Shown here in pieces: positions 32,732-45,602 of a stretch of 64,000 nt of DNA. This DNA comes from Prostheceraeus crozeri (lineage: Eukaryota; Platyhelminthes; Polycladida; Euryleptidae). The number at the start of each line of letters is the position of its first letter. Position 1 is the first letter of the stretch. A program made the position numbers and the translations under genes. The stretch is from the NCBI GenBank assembly GCA_907163375.1, contig CAJQUW010012668.1, positions 96,285-160,284 on the forward strand. The letters are read 5' to 3'. The notes beneath the pieces were generated by a model. The model was not told where the DNA came from, made no database searches, and saw only the letters and a list, made by a program, of their open reading frames with translations.

Positions 32732-34517
32732 TTTGAACTCAACACCCAACAGACACATTGCCGAAAACTAGACTTAAGATTTCGAATGAAAACAACAAGT
32801 ACTGCTATTCGATTTTTAATATGGAATAACTAAGATGTTGACAACAGTTGATCACTGAATTTCCCACCTCTTGTGGTGACAAAGTCGCCATGTAAAACAG
32901 ATAAAAACGACGGGAAATAAGCTGGTGATAAATCTTGATATCTAGCCGAGAAGTGGCTGAAGAATTCAAATCTTCGATTTACAATATACTGAAGAGCATG
33001 CCAGCATGCAAAAGCACACGCATGCCTGCACGCGTAAACAGAAAACAACGCACAGCATCAATGCAAAACGCATCGACCCATCAACATGTCACTGGAAGAT
33101 TTGATCCAAAGCGGGTTCAATATTTTCCAGCTGAACCAGCAATTCGACGCTCTAATCACACAAATATACAAATGTACAGAATGGCCAAAAGCCGACATGA
33201 TTAAACTTCTTATCAGCGTAACAATTACGTCAAATGTGTTATTCCTTATTTCCTTTTGCTTTTCATTTGAATAATCCAATTTCGTGAAACTCATGATAAA
33301 ACAAAGTGATATCCATGACAATTGACAAGCTGCCACAATACAGAGCTCGACCAGAAATAATCACATTCAAAAACGAATAGAATTATTTTCCACAAAGTGT
33401 GACTACTACTTAGTAGCTCTATCTGAGATCCAATTAATTTGTAAAATCAGATGACATAATGCAACACTTAACGAACGAAATAGATGATCACATACAAACG
33501 ATCCAACTCCAAGCGTTGCAACATTCATTGAGACAACTCGCGACATTTCATTTATCGAAACCCAAAAATCAAACCATGTCAGTTTCAGTATTCAAACCAC
33601 TCACATACCTTGGAAATATAAAAATTATCGAAAACTGCAAAAACTTATAAAGCCTACCAAAGTTCGACACCTGGTAGCAGTCACCGAGCAAGATTACAAT
33701 TTAAATGAAACGAATGCAGTCGACATCTCTGTACACGATGGTAAGTTTCCGTCTTCGACAGTGAAGTACTGGTAAATTCATGAATCAACTTCATCGGCAA
33801 TTGATATGCGTTATCAAAAAAAGAAGAATGGCACAAGAAGCAATAGCTGATAATGACCAGGACAAAGCGTGGCTGATATCATTTCTGTCCTGCGAATATA
33901 ACTGCTAACAAATGAACTTCGCTGATACTCCTATAGAAGCTCAGTCAAACTGAAAATCGGCTATCTGCATCAAAATCACTCACCAACCAACATGACAAAC
34001 GACCATCCTGTACAAATGTACATTTCCAAAAGGAACAAGATTACTCAAGACAATAGTCGAGGTGACTGTCAACTAGCTTTGAATACTAATAAATTACTAA
34101 CAATTCGATAGTTCTACTACCATCTAGAAAAAGGCATACATCTATACGATCATGAATCGATAGATAAATATAGAAACGACACCAGTCACTATATACAAGA
34201 TAACATACAAAGCATGACAGGGCGATTAAAGGAGCAAGTTTCCCGAGAAAGTTAACCGCTCAATTTTAATGTTAGAAAATGATAAACGTTCCTAAGACAG
34301 CGATTTAGTGGAAATATATTCGCTGATATTAATTGCTTAGTAGCACAATTTGAAAGATGCTAAAATCGCCCTACATTACACAAATATGACAACGATGGGA
34401 TTCGGTGCAATCGACCTAAAGAATCAAACTTCAAGCAGCGACGAGGCCGCCTCAGTTCGTCAAAAAAAGTTGGTGAGCAATCTGTTTTGAAGATCGAAAC
34501 CTCCCAGGATGAATGTG
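32732..34517. other. Unassigned region downstream of TFAP4
   Basis: Several short plus-strand frames (32935-33204, 33086-33274, 33459-33650) follow each other but none has a domain I recognise. The distal end is the expected TFAP4 3' UTR on the minus strand. The nearest minus-strand poly(A)-like word, ATTAAA, is at 34265-34270, about 250 bp past the stop. Confidence 0.4.
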
Positions 34518-35359
34518 TCAATGGGAGCTGTTTACCACTACCTGGGGTCTGTGGAGGTATTTGTGAGGAATAGGACGGTTCAATAGTTTTGTAACAATAG
34601 GATACTCTTCGCTGCTGGGTGCCATATCTCCTTCACACTTTCCTATTTCTTCTTTAACCTCGACTGAAGGCTTCGAGTTGTTGTTATTAATAATGGTATC
34701 CTTGGAGGAAGTTTCATTTTTCATGTCGACATCTTCGTTCGATACAGAACCAATCGTTGTTCCTTCAATTTGTTCGATGGCAAGTACAAGAGCATCCAAA
34801 CTTTTCTTCTGGTAGTTGTGGTTTAGTGTCAGTTGTTCGCTAGGCGTAGGACCAGGAGTGAGAGTAAGGGGTTGGGGCGGTGAGGCTGATTCTGATGATC
34901 TCGTGGCTAAGACCGGCTCCACAGCAAACGGCTCAAAACCAGGTTTGGCACCTAAACTGGCAATAGGAATTTGTATAATTTCTTGCTGGCGAACAACGTG
35001 TGGTATTTGACCCGATAATTTCACAGGAGTTGGCGTGGTAGTCAGCACTTTCGGTACTTGATAAGGACTAGGACTTGACGCCGATTTAGTTTGTAAAGTC
35101 ATTTGCACTGATGGAAGGGTATAGGATCCGGTCTCGGCTAGGACTCTCTGAGCAGCAGGATTACCAGCCTTGGACGCAATCTCTGCAATTTGTTGTCGAA
35201 GAAATTCGATTTGACGCTGCAGATAGTCCTTATCAGATGATAGTTGGCCAAGATGCTGGCGTAGATTAACATTCTCGGAGTTCAGATCTTCATATGATTT
35301 CATTCCTGAGGAAGGTGGAATCGTACGCCTTTTCAGTGAATCCAAATCTGCAATCGATT
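34518..35359 (-). CDS. TFAP4: Transcription factor AP-4, 3' coding exon
   Basis: Last coding exon of the AP-4 bHLH-zipper factor, which binds CAGCTG E-boxes as a homodimer in the nucleus. The acceptor CATTTTCAG precedes 35359. The exon begins in phase 1, completing a Glu codon with the previous exon, and reads ESIADLDSLKRR. A second coiled-coil/zipper follows (NLRQHLGQLSSDKDYLQRQI, FLRQQIAEI). Next is a Pro/Thr/Ser/Gln-rich segment and the conserved AP-4 C-terminal motif SLDALVLAIEQIEGT (vertebrate proteins have NLDTIVQAIQHIEGT). An acidic tail with VKEEIGKCEGDMAPSSEE and the terminus VVVNSSH then a stop complete it. About 280 codons. The exon is longer and more diverged than in vertebrates. 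Identity is strong because all three exons fit. The stop may lie one base from the stated end. Confidence 0.88.
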
Positions 35360-36555
35360 CTGAAAATGTAAAAAGCAGGCATTAGAACAGGCAGAAAAAC
35401 ACAATCATGAAAGTTTATTTAATGGAGTGGGCAGGCAAGCACAATAATATGAATGTATAGCATGATTCAGAAGCAGACTAAACCAAGCAGGATTTCAATT
35501 TGTCATACGTAAACGTCTATGAACAATGTAGTGGCAAGATTATCGATCGTCCGCATTTATAATGATAATTAAGTTTTATTGATAATGCGCCTCAGTAATA
35601 ATAATCATGAGGCTGACTACAATTAGCACAATGAAGTAAATCGATCAATACAAAGTAACAAGAAACAAAAGAAATAACCAACTAAGTCGGACAATCCTGT
35701 CGCTTGCAATGAGAATTGACCAAAGAATTTTAACATCCTAGCAGTTGCTTCTAACTATTTTTGGGGATTTGAAAGCAATTATAAAATTGAAAATTCCGCG
35801 GAGCGATAGCAAAAAATGGTAAACCAAACACTTCCAAGACGAAATGTGTTTGCGATCGTTGTGATACAATCCATATCGAATGGAAAATAATTCATGTCAA
35901 TTTCCGTGAATATTTTATAAGGAAATTGCTACGTTTTCACCAAATATATTTTCACTTGATTTTCTTTCATCATGCGGCTTTTATTTTTGTTAACAGTAAC
36001 ATCACTTCATTTGCATATTTATGTTTGATGTAAACAAATCTGAGGGATCCAATTTAAGAAGAGTAACTTCAATATCTATTTGTAAACTTATGAAATAGGC
36101 CACATAAGAAGGTAGTGGATTTTCAACGCTCTCGACTGGAGAGGAGGAATCGACCGAGCGAGGACAGGGTTGGAGAAAAGCCCACGGCCCCTCAGGGCTA
36201 CGGCTTACTAAACTGTACTGAAATACATGTAGCCAAAATCCTGATACAGCCCAATATAAATCAAACAGCAGAAAATTAAATACTCTATGCCATGGCGTCT
36301 CTATTGCACACAAAAGTCAATTGATTCAACATTTTGTAACAATAGTTGTTTGCTTCACTCTACATCTTTCTCAGCCATTCATGTCATACAGTCACCATGT
36401 CGTAGGATTGAGGCACCCGATCCACAATTCCGCTTAAAAACTCCATAAATGATAAATAAACAAATGTTGAGCTTTTTGTAGAAAATGCAATCGCAGCTTA
36501 GCTGTTTCACCACGTGGGGAAAGTTCCTATGATTCTTAACATCAATGTACAGTAG
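35360..36555 (-). other. TFAP4 intron, proximal part
   Basis: First ~1.2 kb of the 14.2-kb intron (35360-49582) on the 3' exon side. No gene recognised; a 103-codon frame near 36002-36313 lacks domains. Confidence 0.5.
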
Positions 36556-38254
36556 CAATCGCAGGGATGGTCCGCTCCGATGATCAATTTCTCACATCAC
36601 AAAATAACAAATTTCTCACAAGATGACGAATTTCCTACAACGCCGATAGCAATGATAAAGTAATCAAAACTGTGTTTGAAATACTCATGAGTCATACAAC
36701 AGCGCAAGCTTCCTGACATGTCTGTGATTGTCGCAACATTCGTCTTGAGACCAGAGATGATTATTGGGTCCAAGTCTTGGACGCAGACCAAGTTGACATT
36801 AAGGCTTGAAGAAGCGAACATTGCGTGAAGTATTATATGCAATTCGAGTAATTTGATAATTACTAGCATATAACTTTATTTGATGATTATATAATGCAGT
36901 TTTGTAATATTTGTATAAGCAACCTCATGACTAAGTTTCACACGTGGGCATTGTGAATTTGTCCAATGATATATAATGATATAAACTTATAAGCACAATA
37001 TATTTGAACTTGATTAATTGTGTAATATCTGTTGGACTATACAATGATAGTGTATAACAGCGTTTCAGAATATCTACAGACCATGATGTAGCTTTAGTTT
37101 ACATCTGTATAATCAACTTGCAACAAAATGAGAGTCATGATTTCTATCAGTTGTGATATTATTTTTTCTAACTATAGGTTTGTGAAGTAAATTTCCGAAG
37201 AACAAGTTCTATTTTAGTAATTTCTATTTAAGAACGGAAGTAAGCGCCGTAGTAAAGAACGGACGAAGCGCCGGCATGAGATTAAAGATGTCCTTTCAAT
37301 TGCTCCGAGAAATTTATAAATGTGCACCTACAAAGAGAATAATTTCTATTTGTTCTAATAGTAATCTAATTAGCTACATTGATCTTCAATAATCACTGAA
37401 GATTCCGACACAAGTGGAGAGATTCTGCCCCTGTCTGTTCTTGCCAGGGTGTCAACTCGAAATAATCCAGAAAATATAGGAATATAGGATCGGAGAAACA
37501 AAAAATATAGGATCAAATTTCAGTACAGAATATTATAAAATAGCCAATTTTTCTTATTTTTGATTTCGCATAATGTAAAATATCCTACGTATTTCACCTC
37601 AAATTCGATTTAATAAGTCAATGATCATAAATTGTAGAGTATTTCATCAAGTTGTCAAGACTAAATCGGTTACCATCTCAAGAAAATAACACACATCATT
37701 GTACACAAATGTTTTATTTATTTATTTATTTTTTGATGGCCTCCACCATACCCCTCACAGCCATCCCGTTCCTCCACAAACATATTTTTCATACAATTAG
37801 TTAACAAATAAATGTAAAAACAATTTCAACAATGGAACGATAAAAAGATCTTTACAAAATGTCACAACTAACAAATCTTGAATGGTGTGACCACATAACT
37901 ACGAGTATATAACAAATATGGTGACCACAGGATGCTCTCCTCAACTGAAAAATTATTATAAAAACGATTACATGCAAAATTTGAGGTTTTCAAAATGTAG
38001 GACATCCCCAGCTAGTTAAACCAATAACAAAATTGAGAAAAATAGTCATAGAAAGTCAATATAAAATACACTCTATCAAAAGAAAATGTTATTTCACTAA
38101 TCTGTGTTTCAAACAATCAAATCCATTATTCAGCATTACCGGGTTTGAACTTTTTGACCGATTCCAGCAGACTGAGATTCTTATCGAAGAGTTTGCGCTT
38201 TTTGTTAGTTAAGCTTCTCTGCTTATGTCTTACTTCCTCGAGAGTAGTAGTCAA

Positions 38255-40582
38255 TTATCTTGTTTTTTGAGTTCCAGTGTCTATCATCAAGTGTGCAGTT
38301 GCTGCATACTGTAGATTTCCATTCAATGCATCTCTCAATTTATTGTTTCCATCACTCAAAAGTTCATGTGCCGCTGCAAGCGCATCATTCGTTTTCTCTT
38401 CTTTTAAAAGAAGTTTTTCTTCTTTTTCCTGGAGGCTTGATTGTTTTTCTTTCAATTGTTGCCGCTCTTTCTCAATTAGCTCTATCTCAGCTTTCTGTTT
38501 TTGTTTTCTTTGCTTCTCTTCTTCTTCTCTCTTGCGATCAGCTTCCAGCCTCATGACGTATTCCGAATGAGCTCCTCTTGCGGCGGTGATTATTTTCTTT
38601 GTCAAGGGCAATTTTTCTGGTCGATTCAATTCAGGGTCAGAAAACTGTACCATGTCTTTCGTTGCTCTGACACCGTTTACGACTGTCTCACTGAGCAGAG
38701 ATCGCCCTGCGGTTACAAATGAATTATTTACAGATAATCCCCTTTCCACATCTGCATTTCCATGTGGAATAACCAAGGCAGTTTTGATTACATCAGTCAG
38801 ACAAGGATATTTGGGCTGACCATCGGACCGCTTTAACATAAAAATTTCTCGCCAGAAATGGTCCACGCGATTAATGGATGAAAATAATTTCATGTCATCA
38901 CCCAAGCATAATACTTTCCATTCATCCTTGACTGTCACGATGTTTGAGTCAGACAAGTGAAATTTTTGAGCCACGTGAGCGATATCTTCAACATTGGCGA
39001 TATTTGTCTTCTGTGGATTGAGGAATCCGAGACATTTTAAAATTCTGTTGTCGAGGGGAAGTCTGGTTTTCAGATATGATACTATTGCACAAAAACAATC
39101 CCGCATACCGAGCAATGATTTGGCTTGCTGGTCCATTGTTAGCTTTACTAGAGCTTTTCTGGCGGGTTCTTCGATTGAAATATCATCATCAGAAAGTTGG
39201 TGAGACCTAGAAAGATCGACAGAAGCTAAATCAACTCCATCTTTTCCTTTCAGCTTTTCAGGTTTGATGAATCGAAGTAACAAAGTTTTCAGAAGTGCGC
39301 ACATATTATCATATAATCGATGAACCATTGGCTCTTTTGACTGAAAAGATCTCAAAACTTCTTCGAAGATCTTCACAGTACAATCCAAAAAGTGCAACTG
39401 AACACGTGTTGCCTGCTTCAGTGGTCCAAGGGCCGTGGCTGTTCTTCTAAAGGCAATACTCTTCGGAGTGCTTTTCGAATCTTTCTGCAATGAATCAATG
39501 AATTGACATATTCCAGTCCATTGATCGAGGATCCGTCGAATACTTGGACCGATTGACAACCAGGTGTGTTAGTATGTTGATGGAACATCTGAATTTCGAG
39601 TTCCAAATCGAGTTGGATTTCTTTGAAATCTTCTCTTCTTGCTGCAGAGTATTTGAACAAGCTGAACAAGTCCACGGCTAGCTGCTCAACATCGCCGCCA
39701 TAATCGGATAGTCCCTTAGCAAAGGCATTGTGTATAACATGAACATGACATGTACCGATATCTATCAATCCATTATTGCCCTCGTCTTTCACTCTTTTTT
39801 CCATTTCTCTTCATGTTGTTTTATTTACATTTAGGCCATCACTTCCGAGAGCGACCATCTTACTTATTGGCACATTATCAAACTTCATCGACTTCATTAA
39901 TGCTTTCAGCGACAACTTCTCCCCGGGCATGACCAAAAAATAGAGACTTATAATAGCGGCACCAAACTTCGTTGTGCTCCGTTGACCAGTATCGCAGTAA
40001 AAGGTCCATCTGTTTTTTCACTTGAACATTTGTTGTTTCGTCAGATTGTAAAGAGAAAGCGCCTCCTGACGAAACTAAATCGGCTACCATCTCTTCTCTA
40101 AATACTGGACCAAGGCCGTCAGAATACAGGTATGACATTTTTGTCCTACTTAATGTCGTCTTTTCCGCTATTGGACATTTAAACATTGCTTGGAAAGTTT
40201 CAGCAATTCCATCGGATGACCTGAAACTATAGTTCGAAACTGTACTCTTTCCTGCCTAAATTACTTCAGCCGCTGTGACGTCGTCGTTAATTATACTGAT
40301 GCCCAAACTTGACTTTGTAGATGAACTAGATTGAGGTTGAAGTTTGATCCTTGATTGAACATAATCAGATGTTGATTTGAAGAGTTTCACGTGTCCTTGA
40401 GTTTCAGCATGTCGCTTTACTTGTGATAAACCTGCATTATCGCAACCAATTTGCTTGTTACAGGTAAGACACAATGCATGATGTCCATCTTTCCCTCGAA
40501 CGCACCATTTGCTTAATAAATGGCCATGTCTATCTTTTTCTTTCAACCAGTGTTCCTGAAACTTTGTCTTTGCTTTCGGCAT
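38255..40582 (-). pseudogene. hAT-like transposase with BED-type finger, frameshifted
   Basis: Minus strand, in order: MPKAKTKFQEHWLKEKDRHG, zinc finger ALCLTCNKQIGC...QVKRHAETQGH (CX2C...HX5H, BED-like; 40582-40256); an in-frame TAG near 40258; AFSLQSDETTNVQVKKQMDL (first catalytic D) and FFGHARGEVVAESIN; a break near 39878; GLIDIGTCHVHVIHNAFAKG (C..H block); a shift near 39550; then IRRILDQWTGICQFIDSL and the C-terminal dimerisation block VIPHGNADVERGLSVNNSFV. A long Lys/Glu/Gln coiled coil (38560-38400) closes it. One stop and at least two frameshifts make it inactive, but every domain of an autonomous copy is present. Confidence 0.85.
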
Positions 40583-40877
40583 CGCGTGGACTTATTCGGG
40601 TAGAGTTTTGTATACCAAACCGGTTTCTACAAAGAAAGCATTTTGTAAGCACACATGTACGTACATGCATCGACGAAAGGCACATATATGACAAATATAA
40701 TGCATATGAAATCTTATGCTACATGCAGGCCTAAATCGTTCAAGATTGTTCGAATGAATAGAAATTTTATGTTCAATCAGTATTTTATGACTGAATTGGA
40801 TATATAGCGACATAACATAACCTATATTAAATTTCCTACTTGCAATCACACTGATTCTATATTTTAATGGGATTATG

Positions 40878-40978
40878 AAAATTTAGTCCTATCAGTCGCC
40901 TTTTACGACATGCAAGGGTGCAGCAGCAGACTTATTCGTCACAGCCCCGAGTCTGCACAGGGCGATTTGATTTCCTGT
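40878..40978 (-). mobile_element. Possible SINE core fragment
   Basis: On the minus strand GCATGTCGTAAAAGGCGACT is followed by GATAGGACTAAA. TGTCGTAA.AGGCGACT is a motif I associate with conserved central parts of invertebrate tRNA-derived SINEs. A CTCGGGGCTGTGACGAATAA stretch precedes it. No A/B box or tail was resolved, so this is tentative. Confidence 0.3.
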
Positions 40979-42581
40979 AATTGCAGAAAAAAGAAAATTA
41001 CGCTAAAAAATATGTACATATTTTTACCGTAATTTCATTTTTCGGCAATAAACAGTTAAAGAGAGTCGCAATTGTTTTCATTAACTATGAGAAATTACCT
41101 CCTGTTATCAGCCATTCTATATGTAAATTTATTTACAGCTTACGATGTTATGACATCTTCAATATTTGCATACAAACATCGATTAGAATAATTTTTATAA
41201 TATCATTCATCCTACAAGTACGAGTATGTGAGTAATTATACATCAAGGCTCAATTCATTCATTAATACTTACATAAATCGTGAATAAATGCCTTAACTCC
41301 ATTATGATTGGTTTTCAATTTAGAAATATAGGATAATATAGGACCTTTCAACGAAATATAGGATGTATAGGATAAATATAGGAATATAGGATCGAGTTGA
41401 CACCCTGTCTTGCTCAAAGACCACACAATAAATATAAGAGCTTGGATCGAGGGATTGACGCTTGGGTGACAAGCATTTGTTTTGCAATTGTTAATAAGAC
41501 AGGAAACTTGGGTCTGAAAGGGTCCGGCCGCAGACCCAGATCCAACAGTGAGAGATAAAATTGTTGGATTCCAGACCCATGTAATCTACTTAAGACAATT
41601 CGATAGCTCTCATGTAAACCACAGTCACTACAATTTTACAATACCTGTTTTGAATATCCTTCCCTTGGGTCGTAATTCGTCAATAACGGAACCATCGATT
41701 GGGGTCTCATCTATCGCTGTACATTTGCCTCTTACACGATGATTCGTCGCAAAGGACCATGATATCAACTGCCTGTTTTTTGGTTGACTTTGGCTTGATA
41801 GTCTGATGACGATTCAGTCCTCAATCTCACTTATTGTTGTGACTTATTGACGAGTTTCAAGGAGTAGGTTAGACGGTGGAATCGTCTATGTAATCTTGTT
41901 CATCACGACACTGTGCGCGCAGTGTCCATCGCACGCAGTCTACATGTGCAATGCATGGAGTGTTTTCTTCCAACTGATGCAGTTCTTCATTCAAAGCCTT
42001 ACTCTTTTCGTCGAGAAAATGGACGGATTTACTTCCATGAATCATGATAGATAACTCGTCACCTCTGATCGGATGGAAGCACGTTTTCTTGATTAAGCAA
42101 TTTCGAACACAAGGCCATCTTGATGAGGAAAGTAGCTGTAAGAATACGCTGATGCTGGAAAGAGCGCTAAGGTCGAACTTTAATCCACAGCAGAAAGCAA
42201 GGAAAAGTATACCAAATAGGCCTGTTTGTTGTCTAAATAACGAGCATTTTCGGCATCTCTGCTCTCAGGTGATATGTCCAAGTAAAGCTGGGTTTCCTAA
42301 TTATAGCTCCTCCAACAGAGGAAGTAAGCGGATTTACAGCCTTTTGCAAGTCTATGTAGGCTGCATGTAGAAGGCAAACTGAAATTTGTGCATTTTGTTT
42401 TTCATCAGCCTTACAACAATGCACTTTATAATGATTGCAGAGATGTACATGTGATGTAAATGTTTTAATCGATTAGAACAGAAGCCAAATTTTCTCAAAA
42501 AGATGCATTTCTCACAATTTCTAACACCCAGCCAAATTTCTCACGTTTTCTCACATGCGGACCGGACCATCCCTGCAATCG

Positions 42582-45500
42582 GTTAAATCACCAAAATTAT
42601 TACTCCTCGAAACTCGTAATGTTGCTAGTTGCCGTCTAGTTCGCAACATATACATGTAAACTATAATTCGTCATGCAAATTCATATGCTCTAGAACGAAA
42701 AATTCGGATAATTCGTCGCTTTTTAAATCTCTAACTCCTTTGTCATTTTTTCCGATCAATGCTGACCATTTTCAAATGATCTGCCACTTCTGAAACCGGC
42801 CTCCCATGATGTCTAATGTGTATCAGCATATGGCAGCACACACAAGAACCGAAAAAATTTTCTGTAAGAAGATTTGGCTCCAAAGGTCGACTTCTCAGAC
42901 TGTGCATCCCAACTACTCTTAAGAAGAATTGTACTACTCATAACGACACAGCTCGACAATTGGACACAATCAGTCAGAAGGATCTTTACGCTGAGATTTG
43001 GATACATAAGGAATGGGACCTGCTAAAACATGTCAAGAGAATAAATTTGCACCGCATATGGTCTGAGTGGCACTGATTTTAAAATGGTTGGGTTAACTTG
43101 GTTGCGCTAAGATTATATATCAATTTTTCGTGGTGCAATGTACACGTTCAATCTGTTTTACTTGCCTCATTAGTGAGCGTTTACTAAACTACAACACAAC
43201 CTCACATATACTTGACATGGCTTGATAATATGTTACTCTAACATCAACTCTAACTATGCATGCATTAATAGCAGGCATGCTATTATAAAAGCCAAGATCC
43301 ACGGATTTTATCACTTGTGGGGCCCTTTCAGATGCTTGGAATAATTCGGATACAAATATAGGTCTGCGAAAAATCGCGAACTACATCAAAACTTGGTCTT
43401 CTAACTGACTCTATAACAATTTCATAGCTTATGCGTCTGCCACAGAACGCCGTAACCGCAATTTCATTCATCCAAATTTGGCTTGAATTCGCTTGAGTTC
43501 TTGACTCTTTTTTCTGTTTCTCTTGCGCAATAGTCACCTCTGAATCTTATGTGAAGTGCAATTAAGTCACTATTATTATCATACACTTAGGCATATTTTA
43601 TTCATAAAAAAGTTGATTTTAGTTGTAGTATATTAGCTCATGAATGCTCGTATGCCTATATTCTGGAAAAAATATCTTGAAATATGATAATTGATTGTTC
43701 AAGCCACAGAATTAGACAACTTGCTCCCTCTCGAATGGATAATTCGTGTATCACGTACTATTGGAAATGACTAACAATAAGCTATCAGCAGAGGACACCA
43801 GAGCCAGTAAGAGAGGCGTACGTGCTGTGATATCACTTCGCACACACCAAAACACACATCTAGCTAACATTCGATTCAGTGTATGCAATATGCAGTGAGG
43901 ACTGCTAAGATGAGGATGGTGAAATCATCAGGTGAACTAATTTTTGTGATGATTATCGGAAGGGTCAACATTATAGAGAAAACTTGTGCGCAATGATCTG
44001 AATTCCTTGAATCTGAAGTTGTGGCAATTCACAGTAGTTCTCAAGCGACGCATGACTTTTTTCCTATCTCTGTAAGGTATTAGGAATTCCTTTTTGTCAA
44101 CTTAATAAATTCCGCGATGTGCCGGCGATTTCGAATAAATCACACTTCTAGTAAACCGAAGAAGATAGGCGAGATGATTATGTGGTTCAAGCATAATTTG
44201 CCAATAAATTCAAATGGTTACTAATTTTAAATAAGACTGGCGTGGGACAAGTCCAGGCTTAATAACTGAAAATCATGGGTCGAGCCCGAGTCGATAAATA
44301 AAAACTGCAACGGGACCGAAAAATCCGAACATTCGCTAACGGGCGCAAATCCCTGTCACCCACCCTGTGAGAACTCCTCCACCAAAACACGGCGAAATAA
44401 ATGCTATCTACACATCATAATATGTGAAATCGACTTTTTTTAATGGCCTTCATCATCATTGTATGAAAATTTTAATATCTGGAAAAATTCAGTGGTTTTC
44501 AAATCTCGAAATGACAAAATTAATTCGTACAAATTTAGATAAGTGTTTCAGTACCAATTATTCCACGCATCTTGAAAACTACGTAAACCAACATGCAAAT
44601 TGATTCGAGACTTCTACAATCACGAATATCATGCATTCTTTAGTAAAAATAGTCAATCATGCACGCGTTGGTAGAAATCTCGCACCGAACATTAGTAATC
44701 GATGTCATATGGTGCACAATGCACCATCTTGAGTTATGAAACTTGTTGTAGCCTACAAATTATGAATAGGACTTTACTATATTATGCATTTTAGGTATAT
44801 GTGCCAATATAACAATGCCAACCAATTAGGGAAAGTGAGGATGTATGGGCAATCCTGAATCAAAACGTTATAGAGTTTTCTCATTTACATTAATGGCTAC
44901 ATCTATACCATAGAAAGTTGTCAAATAGACTAGGGAATAACAACTATCACCTTAGGCACCCCTAAAAATTCTTAAATAAAATGCAAATACTAAAAACCTG
45001 AAAAATTCGTTTTGGGTGTGAGGCATGGGTCACATGGTGAGGTGGTATGCGTTAGCTGCGAAATTTATAATCTGATCGAATAAAACTCGCATCTCTCACT
45101 CTGAGATATTCAGTACACTTCTAAACAAATAATCGCATCAATTTTTCTATAAGGGCAGGCCTATTTGTACAAAAGCTTAAAGTAAATTAAAGACGATTGC
45201 ATTTTTGAACCTAATGGTTTGATACATGTACAGACGCTCGTATTGCGTGTCACAATTCGTGCCTCATGGCTCTTCCTACGAGTGAGATTTCGAGGTCACG
45301 AAGACCACTCAGCACGCGCTTCCCTTGCATTTGTCTTTCCATAACAAGTCATGTACTCGTATTTCACAAAAACAATTATCTCAATTAACTCATGGGACAT
45401 CATGAGCATGGAAGTAATCCTTCTTCGAATCGCTCTTCTCTAATCACTGGTTGTAATTGAACAAAACGGCCATAACAAATCATTACTCATACTTCACAAA

Positions 45501-45602
45501 AACAAACTCTTACGATATCAGGACTATAAGAGTAGTCCTTTAATCACTAACTGCACTTCAAAGATATGAATTCACAATTGTCTTTCGAAGAAAAATGTCT
45601 TC
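42582..45602. other. TFAP4 intron, unassigned stretch
   Basis: About 3 kb with no supported gene. An imperfect duplication of CATAACAA(G/A)TCAT...ACTTCACAAAAACAA-like text occurs near 45340 and 45470. GGGCGCAAATCCCTGTCACC near 44342 and CACCCTG near 44360 may be a stray transposon end. Confidence 0.4.

Larger units (their letters stand above)
37445..41407 (-). mobile_element. hAT-like element (ATATAGGA motif) with 6-bp duplication
   Basis: Ends CAGGGTGTCAACTCGA and, inverted, CAGGGTGTCAACTCGAT. Flanks are TCTTGC at 37439-37444 and 41408-41413. Both subterminal regions iterate ATATAGGA (AATATAGGAATATAGGATC on the left; ATATAGGATAATATAGGAC, GGATAAATATAGGAATATAG on the right). The minus strand encodes a nearly full-length but broken transposase. 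3963 bp. Six-base duplications are reported for some hAT groups; the clade is inferred. Confidence 0.9.
36562..42575. mobile_element. hAT-like element (AAATTTCTCAC motif) with 6-bp duplication, hosting another hAT
   Basis: Ends CAGGGATGGTCCGCTCCG and, inverted, CAGGGATGGTCCGGTCCG. A perfect 6-bp flank CAATCG lies at 36556-36561 and 42576-42581. Subterminal sequence repeats AAATTTCTCAC on both sides (TCAATTTCTCACATC, CAAATTTCTCACAAG; ATTTCTCACAATTTCT, CCAAATTTCTCACGTTTT). The 37445-41407 element is nested inside. Without it the host element is ~2.05 kb. Weak frames remain (minus 36597-36869, plus 42044-42370) but no transposase motif is clear, so it is probably non-autonomous. Confidence 0.85.

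Noticed and set aside
34816-35010. Plus-strand frame opposite the TFAP4 3' exon
   Set aside because: Low-complexity antisense of the Pro/Ser/Thr-rich segment; no start context or domain.
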